From DAHUYF01 sp963789275 (GTDB lineage: Bacteria; Pseudomonadota; Alphaproteobacteria; ATCC43930; CGMCC-115725), in the NCBI GenBank assembly GCA_963789275.1, contig CAWBKF010000021.1, positions 62,001-126,000 of the forward strand: a DNA stretch of 64,000 nucleotides, read 5' to 3'. How positions within the stretch are numbered: position 1 is the stretch's first letter; every line of letters starts with the position of its first letter. Both the position numbers and the translations under genes were made by a program. Below are positions 48,113-56,916 of this stretch, piece by piece. Below the pieces are notes generated by a model. It did not search any database. It saw nothing but the letters and a program-made list of their open reading frames with translations, and was not told the origin of the DNA.

Positions 48113-51100
48113 GTGCTGAAGTCGCTTCTTGTATTCGCGTTGACGCGCCGCACCATCGTCATCCTGGGGCTCTTGGTGTTTCTCGGCGGCGGCCTCATCG
48201 CCTTCACCAAGCTCAACATCGAGGCCTATCCCAATCCCGCGCCGGTGATTCTGGAAATCACCGCTCAGCAGGCCGGCCTCTCGGCCGAGGAGATGGAGCG
48301 CTATTACACCGTCCCGATGGAGATCGGTCTTTATTCGACCCCCGGCATCGCCAATATCCGCTCCACCTCCTTCTATGGCCTGACCTTCATCCGGGTCACT
48401 TTCAAATACGGCGTCGACTATTATTTCGCTTACACCCAGGCGGCTCTCAGCCTGCAGCAGAACGTCACGCTGCCGCAGAACCAGATCCCGCAGATCCAGC
48501 AATCGAGCCTGGTCGGCGAGGTCTATCGCTACCAGGTGGTGGGGCCGCCGCATTTCGGCCTGACCAATCTGCGCACCGTCCAGGACTGGGTCGTGCTGCG
48601 GCGGCTGTCGACCATTCCCGGCGTCGCGCAGATCAACAGCTGGGGCGGGACGACCAAGGAATTTGAAGTCGAGGCCGATCTCGGCAGGCTTCAAGCCTAT
48701 GGCATCACCATGCCGCAGCTGCTGACCACGCTGGGCAACGCCAACATCAATGTCGGCGGCCGCGAGATAAATATCGGTCAGCAATCGGTGAACATCCGCG
48801 GCATCGGCCTCGTCGACGATGGCGGAAACGACGATCTGACCAAGGGATATCACGTCGAAGACATTGAAAACGCCGTCCTCACCCAAACGGATGGCGTGCC
48901 GGTCCGGGTGAAGGACGTCGCCAGGGTCTATATCGGCTACGTGCCCCGGCTGGGCATCGCCGGCCGCGACCATCAGGACGACATCGTCGCCGCCATTGTC
49001 GTCATGGGGCGCACCTATCACACCAACGAGATCGTGCCGCGGATCCAGGCGGAAATCGACCGGATGAACAGCGATGGGAGCCTCCCGCCAGGGGTCAAGA
49101 TCATCCCCTATTACGACCGGACGTCGCTGGTCGCGGTGACCACTCACACGGTTCTGCACAATCTCATCTTCGGTTGCGTGCTCGTCTTCTTGATCCAATG
49201 GATCTTTCTCGGCGATCTCCGCAGCGCGATCATCGTCGGATTGAACATTCCCATCGCTCTGCTCTTCGCGATCATCCTGCTGGTGCTGCAAGGCGAGGAT
49301 GCGAATCTGTTGTCCATCGGCGCCGTGGATTTCGGCATCATCGTCAATTCCGCGGTGATCCTGGTCGAGAACGTCTTTCGCAACTTCCAGGCGAAGCCGC
49401 ACGATCGCAAGATGTTATTGGAGCATCTCTCCGAGGGGAATCTCGGGATTGATCCGACCAGCCCGCACCGTATCTCGACGAACAAGAGCTGGACGGACCG
49501 GTTGCGCCTCATCCTGATCAGCGCCCTGCAGGTCGACAAGGCGATCCTGTTCTCGGCGGCGATCACGGTGGCGGCGTTCGTGCCGCTGTTCACCATGCAG
49601 GGGGTCGAGGGCCAGATCTTCGGCCCGATGGCGAAGACCTACGGCTATGCCTTGGCAGGCGCTCTGATGGCCACCTTCACGATCACCCCGGTGCTCGCCT
49701 CGCTGCTGCTTCCGGAGCATGTGAAGGAGGTCGAGACGCTGGTGGTGCGGGCGCTGCGGGCCGCCTATACGCCGGCGCTTCATTGGGCGCTCGAGCGGCG
49801 GTGGATCATGGTAGCGATCGGCGTCGCTGTTCCTGGCGGCAACCGGGGTGCTGGCGACGCGGCTCGGCAGCGAGTTCCTGCCTGCGCTCGAGGAAGGCAA
49901 TTACTGGATCCGCGCCTCGATGCCGCCGACGATGTCCTTGGACGCGGGAACGGCGGCGACCCGGAAGATCCGCGAGATTCTGCTGCGTCATCCGGAAGTC
50001 ATCACCGTGGTCTCCCAACATGGCAGGCCGGATAACGGCAGCGACGCCTCGCCCTTCTCCAACGTCGAGGTTGTTCGTGCCGCTGAAGCCTTATGACGAG
50101 TGGCCCTCGGGGTTGACCAAGGACAAATTGACCGAGGAGCTGCAGAGCGAGTTTTCCGACGAGCTGCCGGGCGTCGGCTTCAATTTCTCGCAGTACATCC
50201 AGGACAATGTCGAGGAGGCGATCTCGGGGGTAAAGGGCGCCAACTCGGTCAAGATCGTCGGCCCCAACCTCGAGGTGCTCGAGAAGCTCGCGCTTCAGAT
50301 CAACGATCAGATGGCGCAGGTTCGCGGCGTTGCCGATCTCGGCATCTTTCATGTCGTGGGGCAGCCGAACCTCGACATCAGGGTGGATCGGCAGAAGGCG
50401 GCCCGATACGGCCTCAATACCGGCGACGTGAACACCGTTATTCAAGCGGCGATGGCCGGCACGGTCGCGTCGACGGTGCTCGAAGGCGATCGCCAGTTCA
50501 ATCTTACGGTTCGTCTGGCGCCCAAATACCGCGACAACATTGACGCCATAGGCAACATCAAGGTCGGCTACCAGACCCCCGCCGGCGGCACGGCGTATAT
50601 TCCCTTGCGCGAGCTCTCGACGATCACCCTCGATACCGGGGCGTCCTACATCTATCACGAGACCACGAAGCGGTTTCTGCCGATCAAGTTCAGCGTCCGC
50701 GGCCGCGACCTCGGGAGCACCGTCGCCGAGGCGCAAGAGCGGATTGCCAAGAACGTCACCTTGCCGACGGGGTACCGCCTGGTATGGGCCGGAGAATTCG
50801 AGGATTTGCAGCTCGCCCAGCAGCGCCTCGCGGTCATCGTGCCGCTGAGCCTCGTGCTGATCCTGGTGCTGCTCTATAGCCTGTTCAATTCGCTGCGCGA
50901 CAGCCTGCTGGCGCTCGCCGGCATCCCCTTTGCCGTCGGCGGCGGGATCATCGCTTTGTATGTCGCGGGGCTCCCCTTCAGCATCTCGGCGGCGATCGGC
51001 TTCGTCTCGTTGTTCGGCGTCTCCGTTATGAACGGCATCCTGATCATCACCTATTACAACCAGACTAGGAAGACGACCGGGATCGGCGGCATCGGCGCCA

Positions 51101-51369
51101 TGGCGCACGCCGCCGAGCAGCGGATGCGGCCGCTGCTGATGACCTCGCTTGCCGCCTGCATCGGCCTGCTCCCGGCGGCGCTGTCGACGGGTATCGGCAG
51201 CCAGGTGCAGCGGCCCCTGGCCACCGTGGTCGTTGGCGGCATGCTCATCGGACCGGTCCTGCTGCTCCTGGTCGTGCCGGCGCTTCAGATGGTGTTCATG
51301 GGCAAGGATGGTGGCGGATCGCCGGAGGCCCCCAGCGACGCCGCCGAAGGCCTGGGCGAAGAAACGTGA
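48113..51369 (+). CDS. RND efflux pump, HME (CzcA-like) type (two apparent frameshifts)
   Basis: Inner-membrane proton-driven pump, 1,084 residues after removing one base near 49826 and 50070. GTG start with GGAAGG upstream. The N-terminus has LNIEAYPNPAPVILEITAQQ and LSAEEMERYYTVPMEIGL as in CzcA/CusA. TM4 reads AVDFGIIVNSAVILVENVF, matching the HME motif DFGx3DGAx3VEN except that the second Asp is Asn. The last third has NVELFVPLKPYDEWP, GEFEDLQLAQQRLAVIVPLS and VSLFGVSVMNGILIITYYNQ. Forms a tripartite system with the adaptor upstream and the divergent channel gene. Metal or other substrates cannot be assigned. Confidence 0.88.
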
Positions 51370-51428
51370 GCGGTTTTCGGCACGATTCGACGATCGCCGC
51401 GCGTCGGCGGGCTCGATGGAGACGGCGG

Positions 51429-51647
51429 ATGAAAGTTGGTCTATTTCTCTTCGCGCTGATCGTTGTCGGCGGGGTAGCCGCTGTCCCCAGCGAGGCGCAG
51501 CCAACTCGCCCGGCAACGACAAAGACTGTCGCAAAGCCGGCGCCGGCGGGCTCCGTCGGTGGGGCGGCGTCCCAGCGCGGCGTAATCGGCGGACCCGTCA
51601 GCAAGGGCGCGAAAATCAATGGCACGGGGATGCGGTCGAAGCATTGA
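51429..51647 (+). CDS. Small secreted protein, unknown
   Basis: 72 residues from the ATG at 51429. A Sec signal (MKVGLFLFALIVVGGVAAVP, cut after SEA near residue 23) precedes a Gly/Ala/Lys-rich tail ending SKGAKINGTGMRSKH. That ending recurs in small secreted hypothetical proteins of Rhizobiales, as I recall. It starts 60 bases after the RND pump gene and may be cotranscribed. Function unknown. Confidence 0.65.
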   Translation: MKVGLFLFALIVVGGVAAVPSEAQPTRPATTKTVAKPAPAGSVGGAASQRGVIGGPVSKGAKINGTGMRSKH

Positions 51648-51693
51648 GCCGGTAGCGACGCCGCGGCCGGTTCCCCCGACTGGGAGATCATCG

Positions 51694-51963
51694 ATGAGGA
51701 CGAAGTCGGTTGTCGGCGGCGGTATCATGGCCGGTTCGGATCGGGTGCTGGCGCGGCGGACGCCGGTGCTGCGCTACCTGCTTCTCATCCTCGCCGCCGG
51801 CGTTTCGACCGGTTGCGCCGGTGACGTCGTGATGCAGAACCCGCATACCGGGCAGACCGAGACCTGCCAGGAGAGCCTGCACGGCCTTGATCCCTGGTCG
51901 CAGACCATGGCTTGTGTCGAGGCGCACGAAGCCCAGGGCTGGACCAGGGTCGATCGGGAGTGA
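51694..51963 (+). CDS. Small lipoprotein, unknown
   Basis: 89 residues, ATG at 51694 with GGGAGA upstream. A hydrophobic segment LRYLLLILAAGVSTGCAGD ends in a lipobox-like STGC, after an unusually long basic N-region (MRTKSVVGGGIMAGSDRVLA). The mature part has VVMQNPHTGQTETCQESLHG and three further Cys-containing turns. No family recognised. It follows the secreted protein in the pump operon. Confidence 0.65.
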   Translation: MRTKSVVGGGIMAGSDRVLARRTPVLRYLLLILAAGVSTGCAGDVVMQNPHTGQTETCQESLHGLDPWSQTMACVEAHEAQGWTRVDRE

Positions 51964-52018
51964 GGGAGTGAGGCAAGTGGCCCTGGGATTGCGGTTTTGC
52001 GGTGCGGTCTCCTCCACT

Positions 52019-52624
52019 CTACGGCTCGATGAGGCCGCCGGTTATGGCCTTGATCACCGCTTCGATGCGCGTCGTGGTGCCGAGCTTGGTGCGCGCGTTG
52101 TCGATGTGAAAATCGACGGTTCGCTTCCTGAGGCCGAGAATCTGGGCAATTTCCGCCGAGGTCTTGCCGCGCGCCGCCCAGGTCAGCGATTGGATCTCAC
52201 GCTCGTTGAGCGCCACGCTCTTCGGCCAGACCTCGCTGCGGGCGACACGCGCGAGGCGCGCCGTGATGATGGCGGTCAGCACATCGAAATCGATCGGCTT
52301 GGTGACATAGTCGTCGGCGCCGAGCTGGCGCCCCTTGAGCTCGGTGTCGCGGTCGGTGAGCGCGGTAAGGAAGACGAACGGCGTCTGCCCGAAGCGGGGC
52401 GCGATCGCAGTCAGGCGCTCCAGCACCTCGAAGCCGGACATCACGGGCATGCTGATGTCGCAGAGCACCAGGTCGGGCGCCCATCTCAGGATCGCGCTGA
52501 ATCCCTCCTGGCCGTCATGCGCGACGCAAACTTCGAAACCGCGATCGACGAGCTCCTCGGCGAGCAGTGCCGCGGTCTCGCGGTCGTCTTCGATGCACAG
52601 GATTCTCTTTCGCGCTTCCGCCAT
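52019..52624 (-). CDS. LuxR/NarL-type response regulator
   Basis: 201 residues. Receiver domain (ILCIEDDRETAALLAEELVD, phosphoacceptor in DLVLCDISMPVMSGFE, FLTALTD, VTKPID) followed by a LuxR helix-turn-helix (LNEREIQSLTWAARGKTSAE then IAQILGLRKRTVDFHID). Transcribed divergently from the sensor kinase at 52817 and convergently with the pump operon, so this pair probably controls nearby genes such as the pump. Confidence 0.92.
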   Translation of the reverse strand: MAEARKRILCIEDDRETAALLAEELVDRGFEVCVAHDGQEGFSAILRWAPDLVLCDISMPVMSGFEVLERLTAIAPRFGQTPFVFLTALTDRDTELKGRQLGADDYVTKPIDFDVLTAIITARLARVARSEVWPKSVALNEREIQSLTWAARGKTSAEIAQILGLRKRTVDFHIDNARTKLGTTTRIEAVIKAITGGLIEP

Positions 52625-52816
52625 GGCACTGGTTGGCTAGAGTGAGCCGGATCGGCGCCGGCGGCTGCCCGCCACGGCCGGCCGGCGCGGCGGCGAGTAT
52701 GGGGCAAAGGGGCGACGGAGGGGAACTGTGATCAATCCCAGTGCCGTCTCGGATGGGGGTCGGATGCCCCGCCGGTATCGTTCACGGTGTCGCTTCTCTT
52801 GCACGCGAGGGCGCTG

Positions 52817-54472
52817 ATGAACCGGGCACGCTCGATCGGATACCGCTTCTCGACCGTGTTCCTGCTTGTCCTGCTGGTGGTGATCGTCCTTGGTTCCTTC
52901 AGCATCTGGCGTCTCACGGATTACTACACCTTTTCCGCGGAAATCCGCGATCGCTTCTTCCGCAGCACGCAGTACATCGGCGATCTCAACAACTTCACCT
53001 CCGACTTCCGCGCGGCCGAAGGGACCGCTCTTCTGTCGTCGAGCGCCAGCGATACGGCGGCGAACGAGCGGGAGCGGCAGGAGCTCGATCGGCGGATTAC
53101 GCTGGCGGAGCACAGTTTCGAGCATATCTATCACGACCAGGACGAGGCCGACCTCTATGCGACGTTTGAGGCGCAATGGCGCGCTTACCGGGAGGATGCC
53201 GACCAGGTGCTCGCGCTGGCCGCCGGCGGCGCCAAAGGCGAAGCGGTTGCGATATATATGGCGAAGTCGCGCGCGGCCTATGATGCCGCGAGCGACACGC
53301 TGGGAAAGCTCACCGACCTCAACGTGATCAAGGCCCAGCGCGCCGGTCAGCGCGCCGAGCTGGCCTATCGCGGAGCGCGCCTGTTCACGGCGGTGGCGGT
53401 CGGGTTCGCCGGGCTTCTGGTCATCGGTGGTCTGCTTTACATGCGCCGCTCGATCGCGAACCCGCTGCTCGATCTCGCCCGGTGCATGCGCGGGCTTGCG
53501 GCCAACGACACGGATGTCGATATCCCCGGCGTCGCGCGCGGCGACGAGGTCGGCGAGATGGCGCGGGCGGTCGTGATTTTTCGCGACAATCTCATCGATT
53601 TGGCGATCAATCAACGGGCCTTGGCGGATCAGGCGTCGCTGCTGGCGGAGAAGCTTGCGGCCGAGCAGCATCTGACGCAGCTGCAACGCAACTTCGTGTC
53701 GATGGCCTCGCACGAGTTCCGCACTCCCCTGACGATCATCGACGCGCACGCCCAACGCCTCATTAATGCCAAGAGCCGTCTCGGCCCGGAGGACGTCGCC
53801 GAGCGCGCTGAAATGATTCGCAGCGCGGTCTTGCGGATCACCAGCGTTATCGACAACCTCATCGATTCTTCGCGGCTGATCGACGGCAACGCCGAGCTCT
53901 ATTTCCATCCGACGGAGATTGATCTGCGCGCCGTGCTCAGCGAGGTTTTCCGCTTGCATCGGGAAGTCGTGCCCAGGGCGCAGATCATCGAGAATATCGG
54001 CTCTCTGCCGATGCCGATCGTCGGCGACCGGAAGCTGCTCTTCCAGGCGTTCAGTAATCTGCTGTCCAATGCGATCAAGTACTCCCCCGACGCCGGCCCG
54101 ATCAAGATCAGCGCGACGGCCGCGCCGGGCGAGATCGCGGTGGTGATCGAGGATCACGGCGTCGGCATTCCGGAAAAGGACATCGATCGGTTGTTCGATC
54201 GGTATTTCCGCGGCAGCAACGTCTCGGGCATCGTCGGTACCGGCGTCGGGCTCTATCTCGTCAAGACGGTGATCGATCTCCACGGCGGCACCATCGCCGT
54301 GAAAAGCCGCGAGGGCGAAGGGTCGCGGTTTACCGTGCGGGTCCCGGTCGCTCCGCCGACGAGCGCCGCCGTAATCCCGCCGGTACCGTCGGAGGCTTCG
54401 AGCGCCACCGCGTCGGGCGGCGGGGCGGCAGGAACGGGTGGGGCCTGGGCGAGGCTCAGCGGGAAGATCTGA
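52817..54472 (+). CDS. Membrane sensor histidine kinase
   Basis: 551 residues from the ATG at 52817 (Shine-Dalgarno GAGGG). Two membrane segments (VFLLVLLVVIVLGSFSIWRL and LFTAVAVGFAGLLVIGGLLY) flank a helical periplasmic sensor domain of about 150 residues. A HAMP domain follows, then the phosphoacceptor in SMASHEFRTPLTIIDAHAQR and catalytic boxes NLLSNAIKYSP (N), EDHGVGIPEKDIDRLFDRYF (G1/F) and GTGVGLYLVKTVIDLHGG (G2). The C-terminus is a low-complexity Ala/Gly/Ser tail. Probable partner of the divergent LuxR-type regulator. Confidence 0.92.
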   Translation: MNRARSIGYRFSTVFLLVLLVVIVLGSFSIWRLTDYYTFSAEIRDRFFRSTQYIGDLNNFTSDFRAAEGTALLSSSASDTAANERERQELDRRITLAEHSFEHIYHDQDEADLYATFEAQWRAYREDADQVLALAAGGAKGEAVAIYMAKSRAAYDAASDTLGKLTDLNVIKAQRAGQRAELAYRGARLFTAVAVGFAGLLVIGGLLYMRRSIANPLLDLARCMRGLAANDTDVDIPGVARGDEVGEMARAVVIFRDNLIDLAINQRALADQASLLAEKLAAEQHLTQLQRNFVSMASHEFRTPLTIIDAHAQRLINAKSRLGPEDVAERAEMIRSAVLRITSVIDNLIDSSRLIDGNAELYFHPTEIDLRAVLSEVFRLHREVVPRAQIIENIGSLPMPIVGDRKLLFQAFSNLLSNAIKYSPDAGPIKISATAAPGEIAVVIEDHGVGIPEKDIDRLFDRYFRGSNVSGIVGTGVGLYLVKTVIDLHGGTIAVKSREGEGSRFTVRVPVAPPTSAAVIPPVPSEASSATASGGGAAGTGGAWARLSGKI

Positions 54473-54748
54473 CGTCCCGTTGCCCGGGGTCGCGCGGATC
54501 ACTTGAGCCACCAGCCCCCGGGCGAAAGCTGCAGCCCGCGTCGCAACCCCCGCGCCAGCGGATTTTGCCGGGCAGGCCGCGGCAGCGGCGCCGATATTTT
54601 GAGCAGAAAGGCTGCGCTCCCACGGTAAGCCTTTGCCGCAATGGGAGAATTTTAGTCCATTTTCAGTATTATATTGCCGCAGTTTGAGCCGATAGCGGCG
54701 ACTATGGGCTGCTAGAGGGGCGTTTTTCGCGAAAATTGGTAAAAGAAA

Positions 54749-54777
54749 TTGACCTAATGGCCGATTGACCCCATTAT
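54749..54777 (+). promoter_or_regulatory. Sigma-70-type promoter for the glutamate synthase operon
   Basis: TTGACC (54749-54754), 17-base spacer, CATTAT (54772-54777). Five of six and four of six matches. Predicted start near 54784 gives a leader of about 60 bases. The 373-base gap from 54473 is otherwise AT-richer than its surroundings (TATTATATTGCCGCAG near 54665), and I see no gene in it. No sigma-54 (GG-N10-GC) element was obvious, although sigma-54 control of gltBD-type operons is common. Confidence 0.6.
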
Positions 54778-54845
54778 GCTTCATCCCAGAGCAAGAATCT
54801 GAGCGCCGAACTCGTGGCGGCGCCATCACGGTCGAGAGGGTCGAA

Positions 54846-56288
54846 GTGACGCGGCTGCTGCAATTTACATCGCTGCCCAAGGCCATGCCGGAGAAGCGGC
54901 AGGCGGCCGAGCGTCGCCACGACTTCCGGGAGATCTATGGCGAGTTCGACCGGGGGCGCGCCCAGCAGCAGGCAAGCCGATGCTCGCAATGCGGCATCCC
55001 CTATTGTCAGGTGCATTGCCCGCTCGGGAACAACATCCCCGATTGGCTGATGCTGACCGCCGAGGGCAGGCTGCAGGAGGCCTATGAGGCCGCCGCCGCC
55101 ACCAACAACATGCCCGAGATCTGCGGCCGCATCTGCCCCCAGGACCGGCTCTGCGAAGGCAATTGTGTCATCGACAAGGGCTTCGACAGCGTCAGCATCG
55201 GCGCGGTCGAGAAGTACATCACCGAGACCGCCTTCGCCGAAGGCTGGGTGACGCCGCCGACGCCGTCGCGCGAGCGGGAGCAGTCCATCGGCATCATCGG
55301 CGCCGGCCCGGCCGGGCTGGCGGCGGCCGAGCAGCTCCGCCGCCGCGGCTACCGCCTCCATGTCTATGACCGCTACGACCGGGTCGGCGGGCTGCTGGTC
55401 TATGGCATTCCCAACTTCAAGCTCGAGAAGCAGGTGGTGGCGCGCCGCCATGCGCTGCTCGAGCAGGGCGGCATCCGCTTCCACCTCAACACCGATATCG
55501 GCGGTGCCCTGAGCTTCGCCGAGCTGCGCCAGCGCCACGATGCGGTGCTCATCGCCACCGGCGTCTACCAGGCGCGCGAGATGGCGTGTCCCGGCATCGG
55601 CCTCAGCAATGTCGTGCCGGCCTTAGCCTATCTCACCGCCGCCAACCGCAAAGGGCTCGGCGATGCCGTGCCCGATTTCGACAGCGGCGCGCTCGATGCG
55701 TGCGGCAAGCAGGTGGTGGTCGTCGGCGGCGGCGACACGGCGATGGATTGCGTGCGCACCGCGGTGCGACAGGGCGCCACCTCGGTGCGCTGCCTCTACC
55801 GCCGCGACCGCAAGAACATGCCGGGATCGCAGCGCGAGGTGCGCCATGCCGAGGAGGAGGGCGTCGAGTTCGTCTGGCTCGCCGCGCCCGAGGCGCTGCT
55901 GGGCGACGGCGTGGTGCGCCAGGTGCGCGCTCACCGCATGCATCTCGGCGTCGCCGATGCCGGCGGCCGCCAGGCGCCGCAGCCCTTGCCCGGCAGCCAT
56001 TTCGAGGTGCCGGCCGATCTCGTCATCACCGCTCTCGGCTTCGATCCCGAGGACATGCCGCGTCTCTTCGCGGCGCCCGAGCTCGCCGTCAGCCGCTGGG
56101 GCACGCTCGAGATCGACCGCCGGAGCATGATGACGGCGCTCGACGGCGTCTTCGCCGCCGGCGATATCGTGCGCGGCGCCTCGCTGGTCGTCTGGGGCAT
56201 TCGCGACGGCCGCGACGCGGCCGAGCAGATGCACCGCTATCTCCAGGCCAAGGTCGCGGCGGCGACCGCCCTGGCCGCGGCGGAGTAG
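54846..56288 (+). CDS. gltD: Glutamate synthase (NADPH) small subunit
   Basis: 480 residues from the GTG at 54846 (AGAGGG upstream; TRLLQFTSLPKAMPEKRQAA). The frame is open for another 27 codons without homology. Two Fe-S cysteine clusters (CSQCGIPYCQVHCPLGNNIP and CGRICPQDRLCEGNC), FAD-binding GIIGAGPAGLAAAEQLRRRG, NADPH-binding VVVGGGDTAMDCVRTAVRQG, and the C-terminal GVFAAGDIVRGASLVVW. It feeds electrons to GltB. Here it precedes gltB with a GST gene between. Confidence 0.95.
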   Translation: MTRLLQFTSLPKAMPEKRQAAERRHDFREIYGEFDRGRAQQQASRCSQCGIPYCQVHCPLGNNIPDWLMLTAEGRLQEAYEAAAATNNMPEICGRICPQDRLCEGNCVIDKGFDSVSIGAVEKYITETAFAEGWVTPPTPSREREQSIGIIGAGPAGLAAAEQLRRRGYRLHVYDRYDRVGGLLVYGIPNFKLEKQVVARRHALLEQGGIRFHLNTDIGGALSFAELRQRHDAVLIATGVYQAREMACPGIGLSNVVPALAYLTAANRKGLGDAVPDFDSGALDACGKQVVVVGGGDTAMDCVRTAVRQGATSVRCLYRRDRKNMPGSQREVRHAEEEGVEFVWLAAPEALLGDGVVRQVRAHRMHLGVADAGGRQAPQPLPGSHFEVPADLVITALGFDPEDMPRLFAAPELAVSRWGTLEIDRRSMMTALDGVFAAGDIVRGASLVVWGIRDGRDAAEQMHRYLQAKVAAATALAAAE

Positions 56289-56300
56289 GAGGCGCTGGGC

Positions 56301-56906
56301 ATGCTGCTGCTCCACGACTACGCCAATTCCGGCAATGGCTACAAGGTCCGCCTGCTGCTAACCCTGCTGGGCGCGCCTTTCGCGCGCGTCGAGTACGACA
56401 TCGACCGCGGCGCCACGCGCAAACCGGATTTCCTGCGGAAGAACCCGAACGGCCGCGTTCCCGTGCTCGAGCTCGCGGACGGACGCTGCCTCGCGGAATC
56501 GAACGCCATCCTCGTCTATCTCGCCGAGGGCTCGCGCTTCCTGCCGGAAGAGCGCTTCGAGCGCGCGCTGGTGCTGCAATGGCTGTTCTTCGAGCAGTAC
56601 AGCCACGAGCCCAACATCGCGACATTGCGCTACTGGATCACGCACAATCTCATCGACGATGAGCGCCGCGTCCAGCTCGAGGGCAAGCGCCGCTGGGGTT
56701 ATGCCGCGCTCGACGTAATGGAGCGCCATCTGGCGTCCCGCCGCTACTTCGTCGGCGAGCGCTACACCGTCGCCGACATCGCGCTCTACGCCTATACCCA
56801 CGTCGCCGGCGAGGGCGGGTTCGATCTCGCCGGCTATGCCGCGCTGGGCCGCTGGCTCGAGCGCGTCGCGGCCGAGCCCGGCCACATCCCGATCACCCAG
56901 GTTTGA
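56301..56906 (+). CDS. Glutathione S-transferase family protein
   Basis: 201 residues. A thioredoxin-like N-terminal half (LLLHDYANSGNGYKVRLLLT, FLRKNPNGRVPVLEL with the cis-Pro, CLAESNAILVYLAEGSRFLP) is followed by a helical C-terminal half (YFVGERYTVADIALYAYTHV). It lies between gltD and gltB, 12 bases from the first and 10 from the second, so it is cotranscribed with glutamate synthase. No catalytic Cys or Ser motif is obvious; the Tyr/Ser near HDYANSG may serve. Confidence 0.9.
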   Translation: MLLLHDYANSGNGYKVRLLLTLLGAPFARVEYDIDRGATRKPDFLRKNPNGRVPVLELADGRCLAESNAILVYLAEGSRFLPEERFERALVLQWLFFEQYSHEPNIATLRYWITHNLIDDERRVQLEGKRRWGYAALDVMERHLASRRYFVGERYTVADIALYAYTHVAGEGGFDLAGYAALGRWLERVAAEPGHIPITQV

Positions 56907-56916
56907 GGGCGCCGCC

